Source: Desulforhopalus sp. (GTDB taxonomy: Bacteria > Desulfobacterota > Desulfobulbia > Desulfobulbales > Desulfocapsaceae). From it: a stretch of 37,965 nt of DNA. The position numbers and the translations under genes are program-made. The notes below the pieces were generated by a model that worked only from the letters and a program-made list of their open reading frames with translations, was not told where the DNA came from and made no database searches. Positions 17,224 to 26,322 of the stretch are shown one piece after another. Each line of letters starts with the position of its first letter. Position 1 is the stretch's first letter. The stretch is from NCBI GenBank assembly GCA_024710585.1, contig JANJUM010000053.1, positions 1 to 37,965 on the forward strand. The letters run 5' to 3'.

Positions 17224-17421
17224 TTACAAATAAGGAAGAATCTTGCGGATTCCCTTCAAATTGGTGGCGTCCACCAGGCATCCCTGGCGCAGGCCGCGCT
17301 TGCGCTTCGTGGATTTCTTGGTCAGGATGTGGCTGGAAAAAGCCTTGGCCCGTTTGATCTGACCGGCTCCGGTTGCTTTGAAACGCTTGGCGGCGCCTCT
17401 GTTGGATTTCATTTTCGGCAT
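17224..17421 (-). CDS. rpmI: 50S ribosomal protein L35
   Basis: This 65-residue basic protein has the family start [40 protein letters not shown] and a typical end (GIRKILPYL). It is a small 50S subunit component. The start has AAAGGAG eight nt upstream. It lies between infC and rplT as in most bacteria. A perfect 8-bp hairpin (17449-17468) sits 28 nt before the start and might serve the L20 autoregulation known for this operon elsewhere; that role is inference. Confidence 0.98.
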   Translation of the reverse strand: MPKMKSNRGAAKRFKATGAGQIKRAKAFSSHILTKKSTKRKRGLRQGCLVDATNLKGIRKILPYL

Positions 17422-17448
17422 GATAGCACTCCTTTGACCTCAATATCA

Positions 17449-17468
17449 CAATCGCCTTGCGGCGATTG
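17449..17468 (-). promoter_or_regulatory. Perfect stem-loop in the infC-rpmI spacer (candidate leader element)
   Basis: CAATCGCC and GGCGATTG form an 8-bp stem with a 4-nt loop GCAA on the minus strand, a stable GNRA tetraloop. It lies 28 nt upstream of the rpmI ATG, where L20-binding operators occur in other bacteria. No T-run follows, so it is unlikely to be a terminator. Confidence 0.45.
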
Positions 17469-17511
17469 CTGCTCTAGGAACAACGACGTTAACGGGGCGT
17501 GGACTCTCTGC

Positions 17512-18057
17512 TCACGACTTCGGGCCGACGAACATCACCAACTGGCGGCCCTCCATCTTCGGTTCCTGGAGGATGACGGCGTCTTCCTTCAGGGACTCGG
17601 CAATCTTGTTCATCGACTCGAGGCCGATGGTTTCACAGTAGACGATCTCGCGGCCGCGAAAGCGCATGGTCAGCTTGACCTTGTTCTTGTCGGCGAGAAA
17701 CTTCTTGATGTTTTTGATCTTGAAGTTGAGATCGTGGTCGTCGGTCTTGGGACGAAACTTGATTTCCTTGGTTTCGATGACCGTCTGCTTCTTTTTCGCT
17801 TCCTGGGTTTTCTTCTTTTGCTCGTAGCGGAACTTATCGTAGTTCATCACCCGGCAGACGGGCGGATCGGCGTTTTCCGAGACGACCACGAGGTCGAGCC
17901 CGGCCTCGAAGGCGATATTGCGCGCCTCGTCGGAGGTGACGATCCCCAGTTGGTTGCCGTCGGCGTCAATGAGACGAACCTTGGCGAAGCGGATCGCTTC
18001 GTTGGTCAGCGATTGTGACTCACGTTGTACCGGTGCACTCCTGCCTTTTCTGTTAAT
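17512..18057 (-). CDS. infC: Translation initiation factor IF-3, AUU start codon
   Basis: IF-3 binds the 30S subunit, prevents premature 50S joining and rejects non-canonical start codons. The full frame gives 181 residues (E. coli has 180). It starts at an ATT at 18057-18055, preceded by GGAGGT at proper spacing, and reads INRKGRSAPVQRESQSLTNE. No ATG or GTG at a suitable place gives a complete N-terminal domain; a start at the GTG near 17889 would lose about 55 residues. The C-terminal domain includes KEIKFRPKTDDHDL and VKLTMRFRGREI. An AUU start is the well-known basis of IF-3 autoregulation. Confidence 0.95.
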   Translation of the reverse strand: MNRKGRSAPVQRESQSLTNEAIRFAKVRLIDADGNQLGIVTSDEARNIAFEAGLDLVVVSENADPPVCRVMNYDKFRYEQKKKTQEAKKKQTVIETKEIKFRPKTDDHDLNFKIKNIKKFLADKNKVKLTMRFRGREIVYCETIGLESMNKIAESLKEDAVILQEPKMEGRQLVMFVGPKS

Positions 18058-18098
18058 AACTTTACCTCCTCGATTCTACGAGCTGAAATATCTTTCTC

Positions 18099-18130
18099 CA
18101 TCGGTCTTGTCCGTGCCCCGGACACCGATG
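18099..18130 (-). promoter_or_regulatory. Bulged hairpin in the infC leader
   Basis: In the 170-nt thrS-infC spacer the minus strand forms CATCGG/CCGATG (6 bp) continued by TGTCCG/CGGACA (6 bp), with an AGA bulge on one side and a 5-nt loop. It ends about 40 nt before the AUU start. No T-run follows, so it is a candidate leader element and not a terminator. Confidence 0.4.
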
Positions 18131-18227
18131 ACCACGCTCTTGCGTTTTTGGCCCCTGCAGCTTGCGTCTCCCTCATGGGAGGGGGGAGTCGGGCCGACAC
18201 TCCTTCCCTGCGATCTTTATGCGCCCC

Positions 18228-20156
18228 TCAATACCCCCGACCCTGGCGCACCTCAGCGGCGACCATATCGGTGAAGGCATCCCAGCTCATCGGCGGCAGG
18301 TTGCTGCCGTCGCGGCGACGAAGAGTGACCGTGCGGTCTTCCTTTTCTTTGTCACCGACAATGAGCATATACGGGATTTTGGCGATTTGTGCTTCTCTGA
18401 TTTTATAATTGAGCTTCTCGTTGCGCAAATCCTTTTCCACCCTCAGGCCGGCGAGGCGCAGATGACGGTAGAGTTCCTCGCCGTAACCGGCCTGGTCGTC
18501 GGTGATGTTGAGGATACGGGCCTGCACCGGTGCGAACCACAGGGGGAAGGCCCCGGCGTAGTGCTCGATGAGCACGCCGATGAAGCGTTCCAGGGACCCC
18601 ATCAAAGCGCGGTGAATCATGATCGGCTGATGGTCGCTGTTGTCGGCCCCGGTAAAGTGCATCTGGAAGCGTTCCGGCAGGTTGAAGTCCACCTGGATGG
18701 TGGAGCACTGCCAGGACCGGCCCAGTTGGTCCTTGATCTTGATGTCGATCTTCGGCCCGTAGAAGACGCCTTCGCCGGGATCGATCATATAGCCTAAGCC
18801 CTTTTTCTCCAGGGCCAGCTTGAGCGCTTCGGTGGCTTTATGCCAGTTTTCGTCGCTGCCGACATACTTCTCCGGGCGGGTCGAGAGGTAGATATCGTAG
18901 TCGCTGAAGCCGAAGGCGCGAAGGATATGGAGATTGAGGCTGAGGATGTTTTCGATCTCGTCTTCGAGCTGGTCGGGCCGGCAGAAGATATGGGCGTCGT
19001 CCTGGGTGAAGCCGCGTACGCGGAGGAGGCCGTGCAGGGCGCCGGCACGTTCGTAGCGGTAGACGGTGCCCAGCTCGCACCAGCGGATCGGCAATTCACG
19101 GTAGCTGCGCTTCTCGCTGTTGAAAACCCCGATATGGAAGGGGCAGTTCATCGGCTTGAGCTGGTACTTGACCTCGTCGATGTCCATCGACGAGTACATG
19201 TTCTCGCTGTAGAAATCGAGATGGCCGGAGGTCTTCCACAGGTCCTGGCGGGCGATGTGCGGGGTGTAGAGCAGCTGATAGTCGTGGCGATAGTGCTCGT
19301 CCTTCCAGAAATCCTCGATCAGGCGGCGCAGTTGCGCCCCCTTGGGCTGCCAGAGAATGAGACCGGGTCCGATTTCGTCGCGGATGGTGAACAACTCGAG
19401 TTCCTTGCCGAGGCGGCGATGATCGCGCTTCTTGGCCTCTTCGAGGTGGTCGAGGTATTTCTTGAGGTCCTTCTTGTCGAAGAAGGCGGTGCCATAGATG
19501 CGCTGCAGCACATCGCGTTTCTCGTCACCGCGCCAGTAGGCGCCGGCGACACGCAGCAGCTTGAAGGCCTTGATGAACGAGGTGTCGGGCAGATGCGGGC
19601 CGCGGCAGAGGTCGGTGAACTCGCCCACTTGATAGAGAGAGACGACTTCGGTGGCCAGGTCCTCGATGAGCTCGACCTTGAATTTCTCTTCCTCGCGGGA
19701 GAATTTCTCGATGGCGGCGGCGCTGCTCACCTCAGTGCGCGTAAAAGGCAGGGCGGCGCGCACCAGTTCCTCCATCTTCGCCTCGATGGCGGCGAAGTCT
19801 TCCGGCGAGAAGGGCTTGTCGTAGAGGAAGTCGTAGTAGAAGCCGTTGTCGATGGACGGGCCGATGGCGATCTTGACATCTTTGCCATAGATACCGCGTA
19901 CCGCCAGGGCCATGATGTGCGCGGCGCTGTGACGCAGCACCTCGAGGGCCTCGTCGCTGCCGATCTGCACCGGGCTGAGAACGGTGTCCTTCTCGAGGGT
20001 GGTGGTAAAATCGACCAGGGTGTCACCAATGCGGGCGGCAACGGTCTGCTTGCGCTGTTTGTTGGAAAGAAGGCTGGACAAGGCCTCTTTCACGGTCGTG
20101 CCGGCGGCGACGACCACCGAAGGTCCCTCGGCAATGGCGACGGTGATTTCACTCAT
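18228..20156 (-). CDS. thrS: Threonyl-tRNA synthetase
   Basis: This 642-residue enzyme is full length. It has an N-terminal TGS domain (residues 1-65), the editing domain with HSAAHIMALAV and the second zinc-like H/C site, then the class II catalytic core (DEHYRHDYQLLYTPHIARQDLW, MNCPFHIGVF with zinc-binding Cys, RYERAGALHGLLRVRGFTQDDAHIF) and a C-terminal anticodon-binding domain. It charges tRNA-Thr and hydrolyses Ser-tRNA-Thr. The start at 20156 gives the expected N-terminus, though only a weak GGACA-like ribosome site precedes it. An intrinsic terminator ends just 15 nt upstream, so expression must depend on read-through or on a promoter inside it. Confidence 0.97.
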   Translation of the reverse strand: MSEITVAIAEGPSVVVAAGTTVKEALSSLLSNKQRKQTVAARIGDTLVDFTTTLEKDTVLSPVQIGSDEALEVLRHSAAHIMALAVRGIYGKDVKIAIGPSIDNGFYYDFLYDKPFSPEDFAAIEAKMEELVRAALPFTRTEVSSAAAIEKFSREEEKFKVELIEDLATEVVSLYQVGEFTDLCRGPHLPDTSFIKAFKLLRVAGAYWRGDEKRDVLQRIYGTAFFDKKDLKKYLDHLEEAKKRDHRRLGKELELFTIRDEIGPGLILWQPKGAQLRRLIEDFWKDEHYRHDYQLLYTPHIARQDLWKTSGHLDFYSENMYSSMDIDEVKYQLKPMNCPFHIGVFNSEKRSYRELPIRWCELGTVYRYERAGALHGLLRVRGFTQDDAHIFCRPDQLEDEIENILSLNLHILRAFGFSDYDIYLSTRPEKYVGSDENWHKATEALKLALEKKGLGYMIDPGEGVFYGPKIDIKIKDQLGRSWQCSTIQVDFNLPERFQMHFTGADNSDHQPIMIHRALMGSLERFIGVLIEHYAGAFPLWFAPVQARILNITDDQAGYGEELYRHLRLAGLRVEKDLRNEKLNYKIREAQIAKIPYMLIVGDKEKEDRTVTLRRRDGSNLPPMSWDAFTDMVAAEVRQGRGY

Positions 20157-20171
20157 GAGTTGTCCGAAGAT

Positions 20172-20226
20172 AAAAATAAAGGCTAAAGAAGAGACCCCCC
20201 AATTGAGGGGTCTTAGCTTTAGCCTT
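20172..20226 (-). terminator. Intrinsic terminator between tRNA-Val and thrS
   Basis: On the minus strand GGCTAAAG pairs with CTTTAGCC (8 bp) and, past a small internal loop, AGACCCC pairs with GGGGTCT (7 bp), followed by TTTATTTTTA. It begins a few nt after the tRNA-Val CCA end and finishes about 15 nt before the thrS start codon, so it can act both as the tRNA terminator and as an attenuator of thrS. Confidence 0.8.
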
Positions 20227-20232
20227 GTATTT

Positions 20233-20307
20233 TGGTAGGCGCGGACGGGATTGAACCGTCGACATCCACCACGTCAAGATGGCGCTCTCCCACTGAGCTA
20301 CGCGCCT
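20233..20307 (-). tRNA. tRNA-Val (anticodon GAC)
   Basis: This is a 75-nt cloverleaf with encoded CCA. The acceptor is AGGCGCG/CGCGCCT, the D arm GCTC...GAGC, the anticodon arm CCATC TTGACGT GGTGG (GAC at 34-36), and the T arm GACGG TTCAATC CCGTC. It lies between recR and thrS on the same strand, followed immediately by an intrinsic terminator. Confidence 0.95.
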
Positions 20308-20524
20308 AGCTACGTTGTCGGCCAGAATCCGGATGTTTATCCGTTGCGGCTTTCCGCGCTTGGCAAGGGTCATTAGATACCACCATTGCCGGTAGGGTGC
20401 AACCATTTTTTTATCCGTGCGCCTGGAAATAATCAATTATTTTCCCTGTGCCGGGGAGGGCTGACGCTGCTCTGGCGGAGAGTTTTCCGTGACTTGGCGG
20501 CGATGGCAGCGGTGGGGCAGTGGA

Positions 20525-21127
20525 CTACTTGGCCTGGGAGCGGCTCTCGATGGCCCGGGCCAGGGTATGGCGGTCGGCGTACTTGATGTCCATGCCCATG
20601 GGGATGCCGCGGGCGAGCCGGGTCAAGCGGACCGGGGCATGCTGCAGGAGGTCGATGAGGTAGGAGGCGGTGGCCTCGCCGGGAACGGTGGAACTGGTGG
20701 CGATGAGCACTTCCTTGATGGTCCCTGAGGCGATGCGCGCCTGCAGTTCGCGGACCTTGATCTCTTCCGGCCCGATGCCATCCATGGGCGAGATGACCCC
20801 GTGGAGGATATGGTAGTGGCCACGGTAGGCCCCGGTTTTCTCGATGGCGAGGAGGTCGCCCGACTGCTCGACGACGCAGAGGGTGTCGGCCTGCCGCCGC
20901 GGGTCGGCGCAGATGGCGCAGGGATCGCTCTCCGAGAAGGAGAAGCAGCAGGAACAGAGCTGGATGGACTGGTGCAGCTGGGAAAGCGCCGTAGCAAGGT
21001 CCCTGGCCAGGCCGGGGGGCTTGCGGAGGATGAACAGCGCCAGTCGTGTCGCCGTCTTGCGGCCGATGCCGGGGAGGCGGGCGAGACTGTCGATGAGGCG
21101 CTCCAGGGCCGGGGGGAGGACCTGCAT
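20525..21127 (-). CDS. recR: Recombination mediator RecR
   Basis: This 200-residue protein has an N-terminal helix-hairpin-helix (LPGIGRKTATRLALFIL), a four-cysteine zinc finger (CSCCFSFSESDPCAIC), a Toprim domain (CVVEQSGDLLAIEKTG, YHILHGVISPMDGIGPEEI) and a Walker-like C-terminal end. RecR acts with RecF/RecO to load RecA on gapped DNA. It follows ybaB after 5 nt in the classic dnaX-ybaB-recR operon, so translation is likely coupled. Length and domain order are normal. Confidence 0.97.
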   Translation of the reverse strand: MQVLPPALERLIDSLARLPGIGRKTATRLALFILRKPPGLARDLATALSQLHQSIQLCSCCFSFSESDPCAICADPRRQADTLCVVEQSGDLLAIEKTGAYRGHYHILHGVISPMDGIGPEEIKVRELQARIASGTIKEVLIATSSTVPGEATASYLIDLLQHAPVRLTRLARGIPMGMDIKYADRHTLARAIESRSQAK

Positions 21128-21132
21128 GAGGC

Positions 21133-21456
21133 TCAGTTCTGCATGAAGTTGGTGAGGCCGGGCAGGTTGAGGCCGCCGGTGAGCTGCGCCAACTCCTGCT
21201 TGCTCAGTTCCTTGGCGCGGCGCAGTGCGTCGTTGGTGGCGGCGACGACGAGGTCCTGGAGCATGTCGATGTCGCCCCCCTCCACCACGGTTTTCTCGAT
21301 ACGGACGGTGAGGACCTCGCCCTGGCCGTTGACGGAGACCTGCACCATGCCGCCGCCGGCGCTGCCGGTGATGACCTTCTTAGCGAGTTCCTGCTGGATT
21401 TTGGTCATTTTTTCCTGCATGACCCGTGCTTGCTGCATGATGCTATTGAGATCCAT
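21133..21456 (-). CDS. ybaB: YbaB/EbfC nucleoid-associated protein
   Basis: This is a 107-residue dimeric DNA-binding protein. It begins MDLNSIMQQARVMQEKMTKI and has the Gly-rich turn GSAGGGMVQVSVNGQGEV and the helical end DALRRAKELSKQEL. YbaB/EbfC proteins bind DNA in a tweezer-like dimer and are almost always encoded between dnaX and recR, as here (70 nt after dnaX, 5 nt before recR). The start has GAGG eight nt upstream. The exact role in this organism is not defined. Confidence 0.96.
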   Translation of the reverse strand: MDLNSIMQQARVMQEKMTKIQQELAKKVITGSAGGGMVQVSVNGQGEVLTVRIEKTVVEGGDIDMLQDLVVAATNDALRRAKELSKQELAQLTGGLNLPGLTNFMQN

Positions 21457-21526
21457 GATATATGCCTCGGAAAGGAAGAGGGGAACCGGGTGAGGTCGCC
21501 GCCGTCGGTTGCCGCCGGGGCGGCCT

Positions 21527-23857
21527 CTAGCGGTTGCTCGGGCCGATGCGGATGTCGCCGACCTCGCCGTTGAAAATTTCCACCGCCATCAACACCAGCG
21601 GGTCGCCGGCCAGCTGGGCCCGTTTGCGGCTTGGCGCCTCGCCGTTGCTCTCCGCCGGCTCGTCCGCCGAGGGGATGACAAAACGCACTTTGAGGGGTTT
21701 CTGGAAGAAGTCCACCGCCAGTTCGTTGAGCAGATGACGGTGCTCCTTCTGTCGCAGGAGGAGGCAGTTGGCCTGGTCGCCGTAGGTGAGGCGCAGCTCG
21801 CCGTCAACTTCGCGGTAGGAGTCGGCGCGCTGCAGGTCCTGGGACATCCACATGCTCTTCTCCTTGACGTAGGCGATGAACTGCAGCCAGTCGCGGCGCA
21901 CGTCCCGCTCATGGGAATGGGCCCGTGGCGGTTTCTCCGCCGCGGCTGGCGCCTGTTCCGGTTTTGCCGAACCGCTGGCGGCTGCCGTAACGGTCGCTTG
22001 GGCTTCCGCGGGTGGTGACGTCATCGCGGCAGTCGCCGGGGCGATATTGGCACCAGCAGCGGCAGGTCGAGTCGAGACGGCGTCGGGCTCTACCGCAAAG
22101 GCGTGGGAAGACGTCGATTCCCTGGGCGCTGTCATGGCGGTCAAGGGGTCGGCCGCTGCCGGTGTCGAGCGTGACGAGAGGGGGGCGGCATCCCGGGGAC
22201 GTCCTTCCTGCACTGACGAGCTTGTCTCCGGCGCCACTCTGGCAGCGGCTGTTTCTGTCGCTCCGAACACTGTCCCGACCTCGGCGGGGCGGGCACCCCC
22301 TGCAACCTCGCCGTGGGTGAGGGGCACGGTCCCTGCGGCAGGGGCGCTGGCAATGGATGTGCCTGCAGCGGTTCCCCCTGCAGACTGTTCCGCTTTCCCC
22401 TGGGGGCGATGCGAGGCAGGGGCCGTAGTCACCGAGCCGTCGACTATGGCTGCCGCGGTCGTTGTCTTCACCGCTGGAGCGGGCTGAGCCTGGGTCGGCG
22501 CAGCAGCCGGCTGGGGGACGGGTCTCGGTCGTTCGTCCTCAGCCGGTATTGACATCCTGTCGTCAGCGGTGCCGCTGACTTTGGAATCTGGCATGACCGA
22601 TGGCGCCGAACGCTGGGTCATTGCCGCGGGCGCAGCCGGAGACGCGTCCGTCACCACTGCGCCAGCCGGATGGACTGGAGCCAGGCTGGTCTGCGGGCTT
22701 GCCGGCGGGCACAGGGGCAACGAAGCGAGGATTTTGTCAACCTGACTGAGCAGGGTGGAGACGGCGACGACGTTGTCGGCCTCGATGATGGCGAGAAAGC
22801 TCGTCTCCAGGAGAAGGCGCGGCTGGCCCGAAAACTTGAGCTCTTCCGCTGACCGCATGAGCAGGGCCAGCTTCTGGTGCAGGGTCTCGCGGCTGTAGTC
22901 GGCGGCGATCTGCTTATGGAAGGCCAGTTCCTCCACGGGCAGGTCGATCAGAGCGTCGCAGCCGTCGAGCTTGCAGAGCAGCAGGGTGCGAAAGCCGGCC
23001 ATGAGGTCTTCGAGAAAGCGCTTGAGGTCGGTGCCGAAGGAGAATACCTCGCCCAGGGTGGCGAGCACCAGCGCGGCGTTTTTCTCCAGCAAGCCCCGGG
23101 TGAGGCGCAGCAGCACCTCGCGGTCGACCAGGCCGAGGACCTCGACCACGTCCTGCACGGAGATATGGCGTTCGCCAAAGGAGAACATCTGGTCGAGCAG
23201 GCTGAGGCCATCGCGCACCGAGCCGGCGGCCTCGCGGACGATCAGCGACAGGGCGGCGGGCTCTATCTCGTAGCCTTCGGCGGCCGCCAGCCGCTGGAAG
23301 TGGTCGTAAAGCTCGGCCGCGCCGACGCGCTTGAGCTCGTATTGCTGGCAGCGCGAGAGGATGGTCACCGGGATCTTGTGGATCTCGGTGGTGGCGAACA
23401 TGAAATAGACATGGGCCGGCGGCTCTTCGAGGGTCTTGAGGAGGGCGTTGAAGGCCTCGGTGGTCAGCATGTGCACCTCGTCGATGATGATGATGCGGTA
23501 TTTTGACGAGGTGGGGTGGAACTTGATGCGCTCCTTGAGTTCGCGGATCTCCTGGATGCCGCGGTTGGAGGCGCCGTCGATCTCGGTGAGGTCGAGGGAG
23601 GAACCGGCGGCTATTTCGCGACAGGAAGGACAGAGGTCGCAGGGGCGGGCGGCTGCTTCGGCCTGGCAGTTGATGGCCTTGGCCATGATGCGCGCGATGG
23701 TCGTCTTGCCGACGCCGCGCACCCCGGAAAAGAGGATGGCGTGGGCGACCCGGTCGCGGAGGATGCTGTTCTGCAGGGTCCTCACCACCGATCGCTGGCC
23801 GACCACCTGGGCGAAGGTCTGCGGCCGGGACTTTCTGGCAAGGACGAGATAGGACAT
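21527..23857 (-). CDS. dnaX: DNA polymerase III subunits gamma/tau
   Basis: This is the 776-residue clamp-loader ATPase. Residues 1-370 form the AAA+ core: Walker A GVRGVGKTT (45-53), a four-cysteine zinc module (C64, C73, C76, C79), IIIDEVHMLT, and the sensor/arginine-finger SRCQQYELKR. Residues about 385-630 are a very long Ala/Pro/Thr-rich low-complexity linker. The last 150 residues (RDWLQFIAYVKEKS onward) form a compact domain expected to contact polymerase or helicase. I see no A-rich slippery site that would produce a short gamma form by frameshifting. First gene of dnaX-ybaB-recR; its start is 49 nt downstream of the SRP RNA gene. Confidence 0.96.
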   Translation of the reverse strand: MSYLVLARKSRPQTFAQVVGQRSVVRTLQNSILRDRVAHAILFSGVRGVGKTTIARIMAKAINCQAEAAARPCDLCPSCREIAAGSSLDLTEIDGASNRGIQEIRELKERIKFHPTSSKYRIIIIDEVHMLTTEAFNALLKTLEEPPAHVYFMFATTEIHKIPVTILSRCQQYELKRVGAAELYDHFQRLAAAEGYEIEPAALSLIVREAAGSVRDGLSLLDQMFSFGERHISVQDVVEVLGLVDREVLLRLTRGLLEKNAALVLATLGEVFSFGTDLKRFLEDLMAGFRTLLLCKLDGCDALIDLPVEELAFHKQIAADYSRETLHQKLALLMRSAEELKFSGQPRLLLETSFLAIIEADNVVAVSTLLSQVDKILASLPLCPPASPQTSLAPVHPAGAVVTDASPAAPAAMTQRSAPSVMPDSKVSGTADDRMSIPAEDERPRPVPQPAAAPTQAQPAPAVKTTTAAAIVDGSVTTAPASHRPQGKAEQSAGGTAAGTSIASAPAAGTVPLTHGEVAGGARPAEVGTVFGATETAAARVAPETSSSVQEGRPRDAAPLSSRSTPAAADPLTAMTAPRESTSSHAFAVEPDAVSTRPAAAGANIAPATAAMTSPPAEAQATVTAAASGSAKPEQAPAAAEKPPRAHSHERDVRRDWLQFIAYVKEKSMWMSQDLQRADSYREVDGELRLTYGDQANCLLLRQKEHRHLLNELAVDFFQKPLKVRFVIPSADEPAESNGEAPSRKRAQLAGDPLVLMAVEIFNGEVGDIRIGPSNR

Positions 23858-23905
23858 GTTCCCCCGCGAGGCGATTGAGGAGGACGGCCGATGATCAGAA
23901 AAGAT

Positions 23906-24006
23906 GATAGCCGGGTGACCTGCGGCACACAGCGAGGGTCGCTACCGTTGCTTCCTCCCGGACCTGGCGGGGTTCGCGATTCGCTGCTGCGCAGGGCCCG
24001 GCTATC
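23906..24006 (-). ncRNA. ffs: Signal recognition particle RNA (4.5S type)
   Basis: The 101-nt minus-strand segment folds into one long hairpin whose ends are complementary (GATAGCCGGG with CCCGGCTATC). It contains the conserved symmetric and asymmetric loop region AGGTCCGGGAGGAAGCA that binds Ffh. ATCTTTTC follows directly and can act as its terminator. It is 19 nt downstream of tRNA-Ser and upstream of dnaX, a gene order common in proteobacteria. Confidence 0.93.
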
Positions 24007-24025
24007 AAAGTCGAACTCGTATGGT

Positions 24026-24111
24026 TGGCGGAGAGGGTGAGATTCGAACTCACGGTACTTGCGTACACACGCGTTCCAGGCGTGCACCTTAAGCCACTCG
24101 GTCACCTCTCC
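24026..24111 (-). tRNA. tRNA-Ser (anticodon GGA)
   Basis: This 86-nt tRNA has a long variable arm and an encoded CCA. The acceptor is GGAGAGG/CCTCTCC, the anticodon arm CACGC CTGGAAC GCGTG (GGA at 34-36), the variable arm TGTACGCAAGTACC, and the T arm GTGAG TTCGAAT CTCAC. It lies 75 nt downstream of tadA and 19 nt upstream of the SRP RNA. Confidence 0.96.
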
Positions 24112-24186
24112 TTTGTGCTCGAAAAAAACGAGAAGTACTATGTATCCCGTCGATGCCGGTTTGGCAATCAAAAAAGTCGCGCGGGA

Positions 24187-24699
24187 TCAAAAAGGGCCGC
24201 CGGGACTGCCTCCCGCCTGGCGACGGCGGCGGAAGAATTCCTTGAGCAGATTGCCGCATTCCTCGGCCAAGATGCCGCTTACCACCACGATACGGTGGTT
24301 GAGGCGTGGGTCGTCGCCGAGGGTGTAGAGGGAGCGGGCGGCGCCACTCTTGGGGTCGTCGGCACCATAGACGAGTCGCGCCACCCGCGCCTGCAGCATG
24401 GCCCCCATGCACATCGCGCAGGGCTCGAGGGTGACGTAGAGGGTGGCTTCGGGCAGGCGGTAGTTGCCCAGCCGCGCCGCCGCCTGCCGCAGGGCGAGGA
24501 TCTCGGCGTGGGCGGTGGGGTCGTTGAGGCTGATCGGGGCGTTGCCGGCGGCGGCGACTGCCACCCCGCCGGCGACGAGCACCGCCCCCACCGGCACCTC
24601 GCCCTGGGCCGCCGCCTGGCGGGCCTCGGCGAGGGCGAGGTGCATCCACCTGCAATCGGGATCGACGGTCTCGCTCCTCTCGCTGCTCTGGCCGGTCAT
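24187..24699 (-). CDS. tadA: tRNA adenosine-34 deaminase TadA
   Basis: This 170-residue zinc deaminase converts A34 to inosine in tRNA-Arg(ACG). The catalytic motif is H64-A-E66 (TAHAEILAL) and the zinc pair is P93-C94-A-M-C97. The rest (PVGAVLV, NYRLPEATLYVTLEPCAMC, RLVYGADDPKSGA) is typical. The N-terminal 18 residues look unstructured; ATG 24699 was kept because later ATGs have no better ribosome site. It is the first gene of the minus-strand run tadA, tRNA-Ser, ffs, dnaX and is divergent from the sigma-54 activator. Confidence 0.95.
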   Translation of the reverse strand: MTGQSSERSETVDPDCRWMHLALAEARQAAAQGEVPVGAVLVAGGVAVAAAGNAPISLNDPTAHAEILALRQAAARLGNYRLPEATLYVTLEPCAMCMGAMLQARVARLVYGADDPKSGAARSLYTLGDDPRLNHRIVVVSGILAEECGNLLKEFFRRRRQAGGSPGGPF

Positions 24700-24739
24700 C
24701 TCCTCGTCTCTCCTTTTCTTGTCATGAGGCCGATTTTTT

Positions 24740-24768
24740 TTGCCAATCGCGCTGCTCTCTCATATAAC
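24740..24768 (+). promoter_or_regulatory. Sigma-70 promoter for the NtrC-type regulator
   Basis: TTGCCA (24740-24745) and TATAAC (24763-24768) are spaced by exactly 17 nt, preceded by a T-rich stretch. Start of transcription would be near 24775, about 48 nt before the regulator gene. Confidence 0.62.
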
Positions 24769-24822
24769 TGAAAGAGGAATTACAATTTTGAAACCTGATG
24801 ACCATGGAGCCGTTACCGAGCA

Positions 24823-26226
<1,404 letters not shown>

Positions 26227-26322
26227 GCCCGGCGTGAGCGTCATGGCTCGGCCCGTCTCCCGCGGTTGACGATTTTCGCGGGCATTGGACTCTGAAAAGC
26301 CCGACTTCCCTGTGTCGAGCCG

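Noticed and set aside
20425-20445. AT-rich near-palindrome (GGAAATAAT..ATTATTTTCC) downstream of recR
   Set aside because: Two-nt centre cannot form a hairpin loop and no T-tract follows; it may be an upstream activating AT-rich stretch for tRNA-Val but evidence is too thin for a feature.
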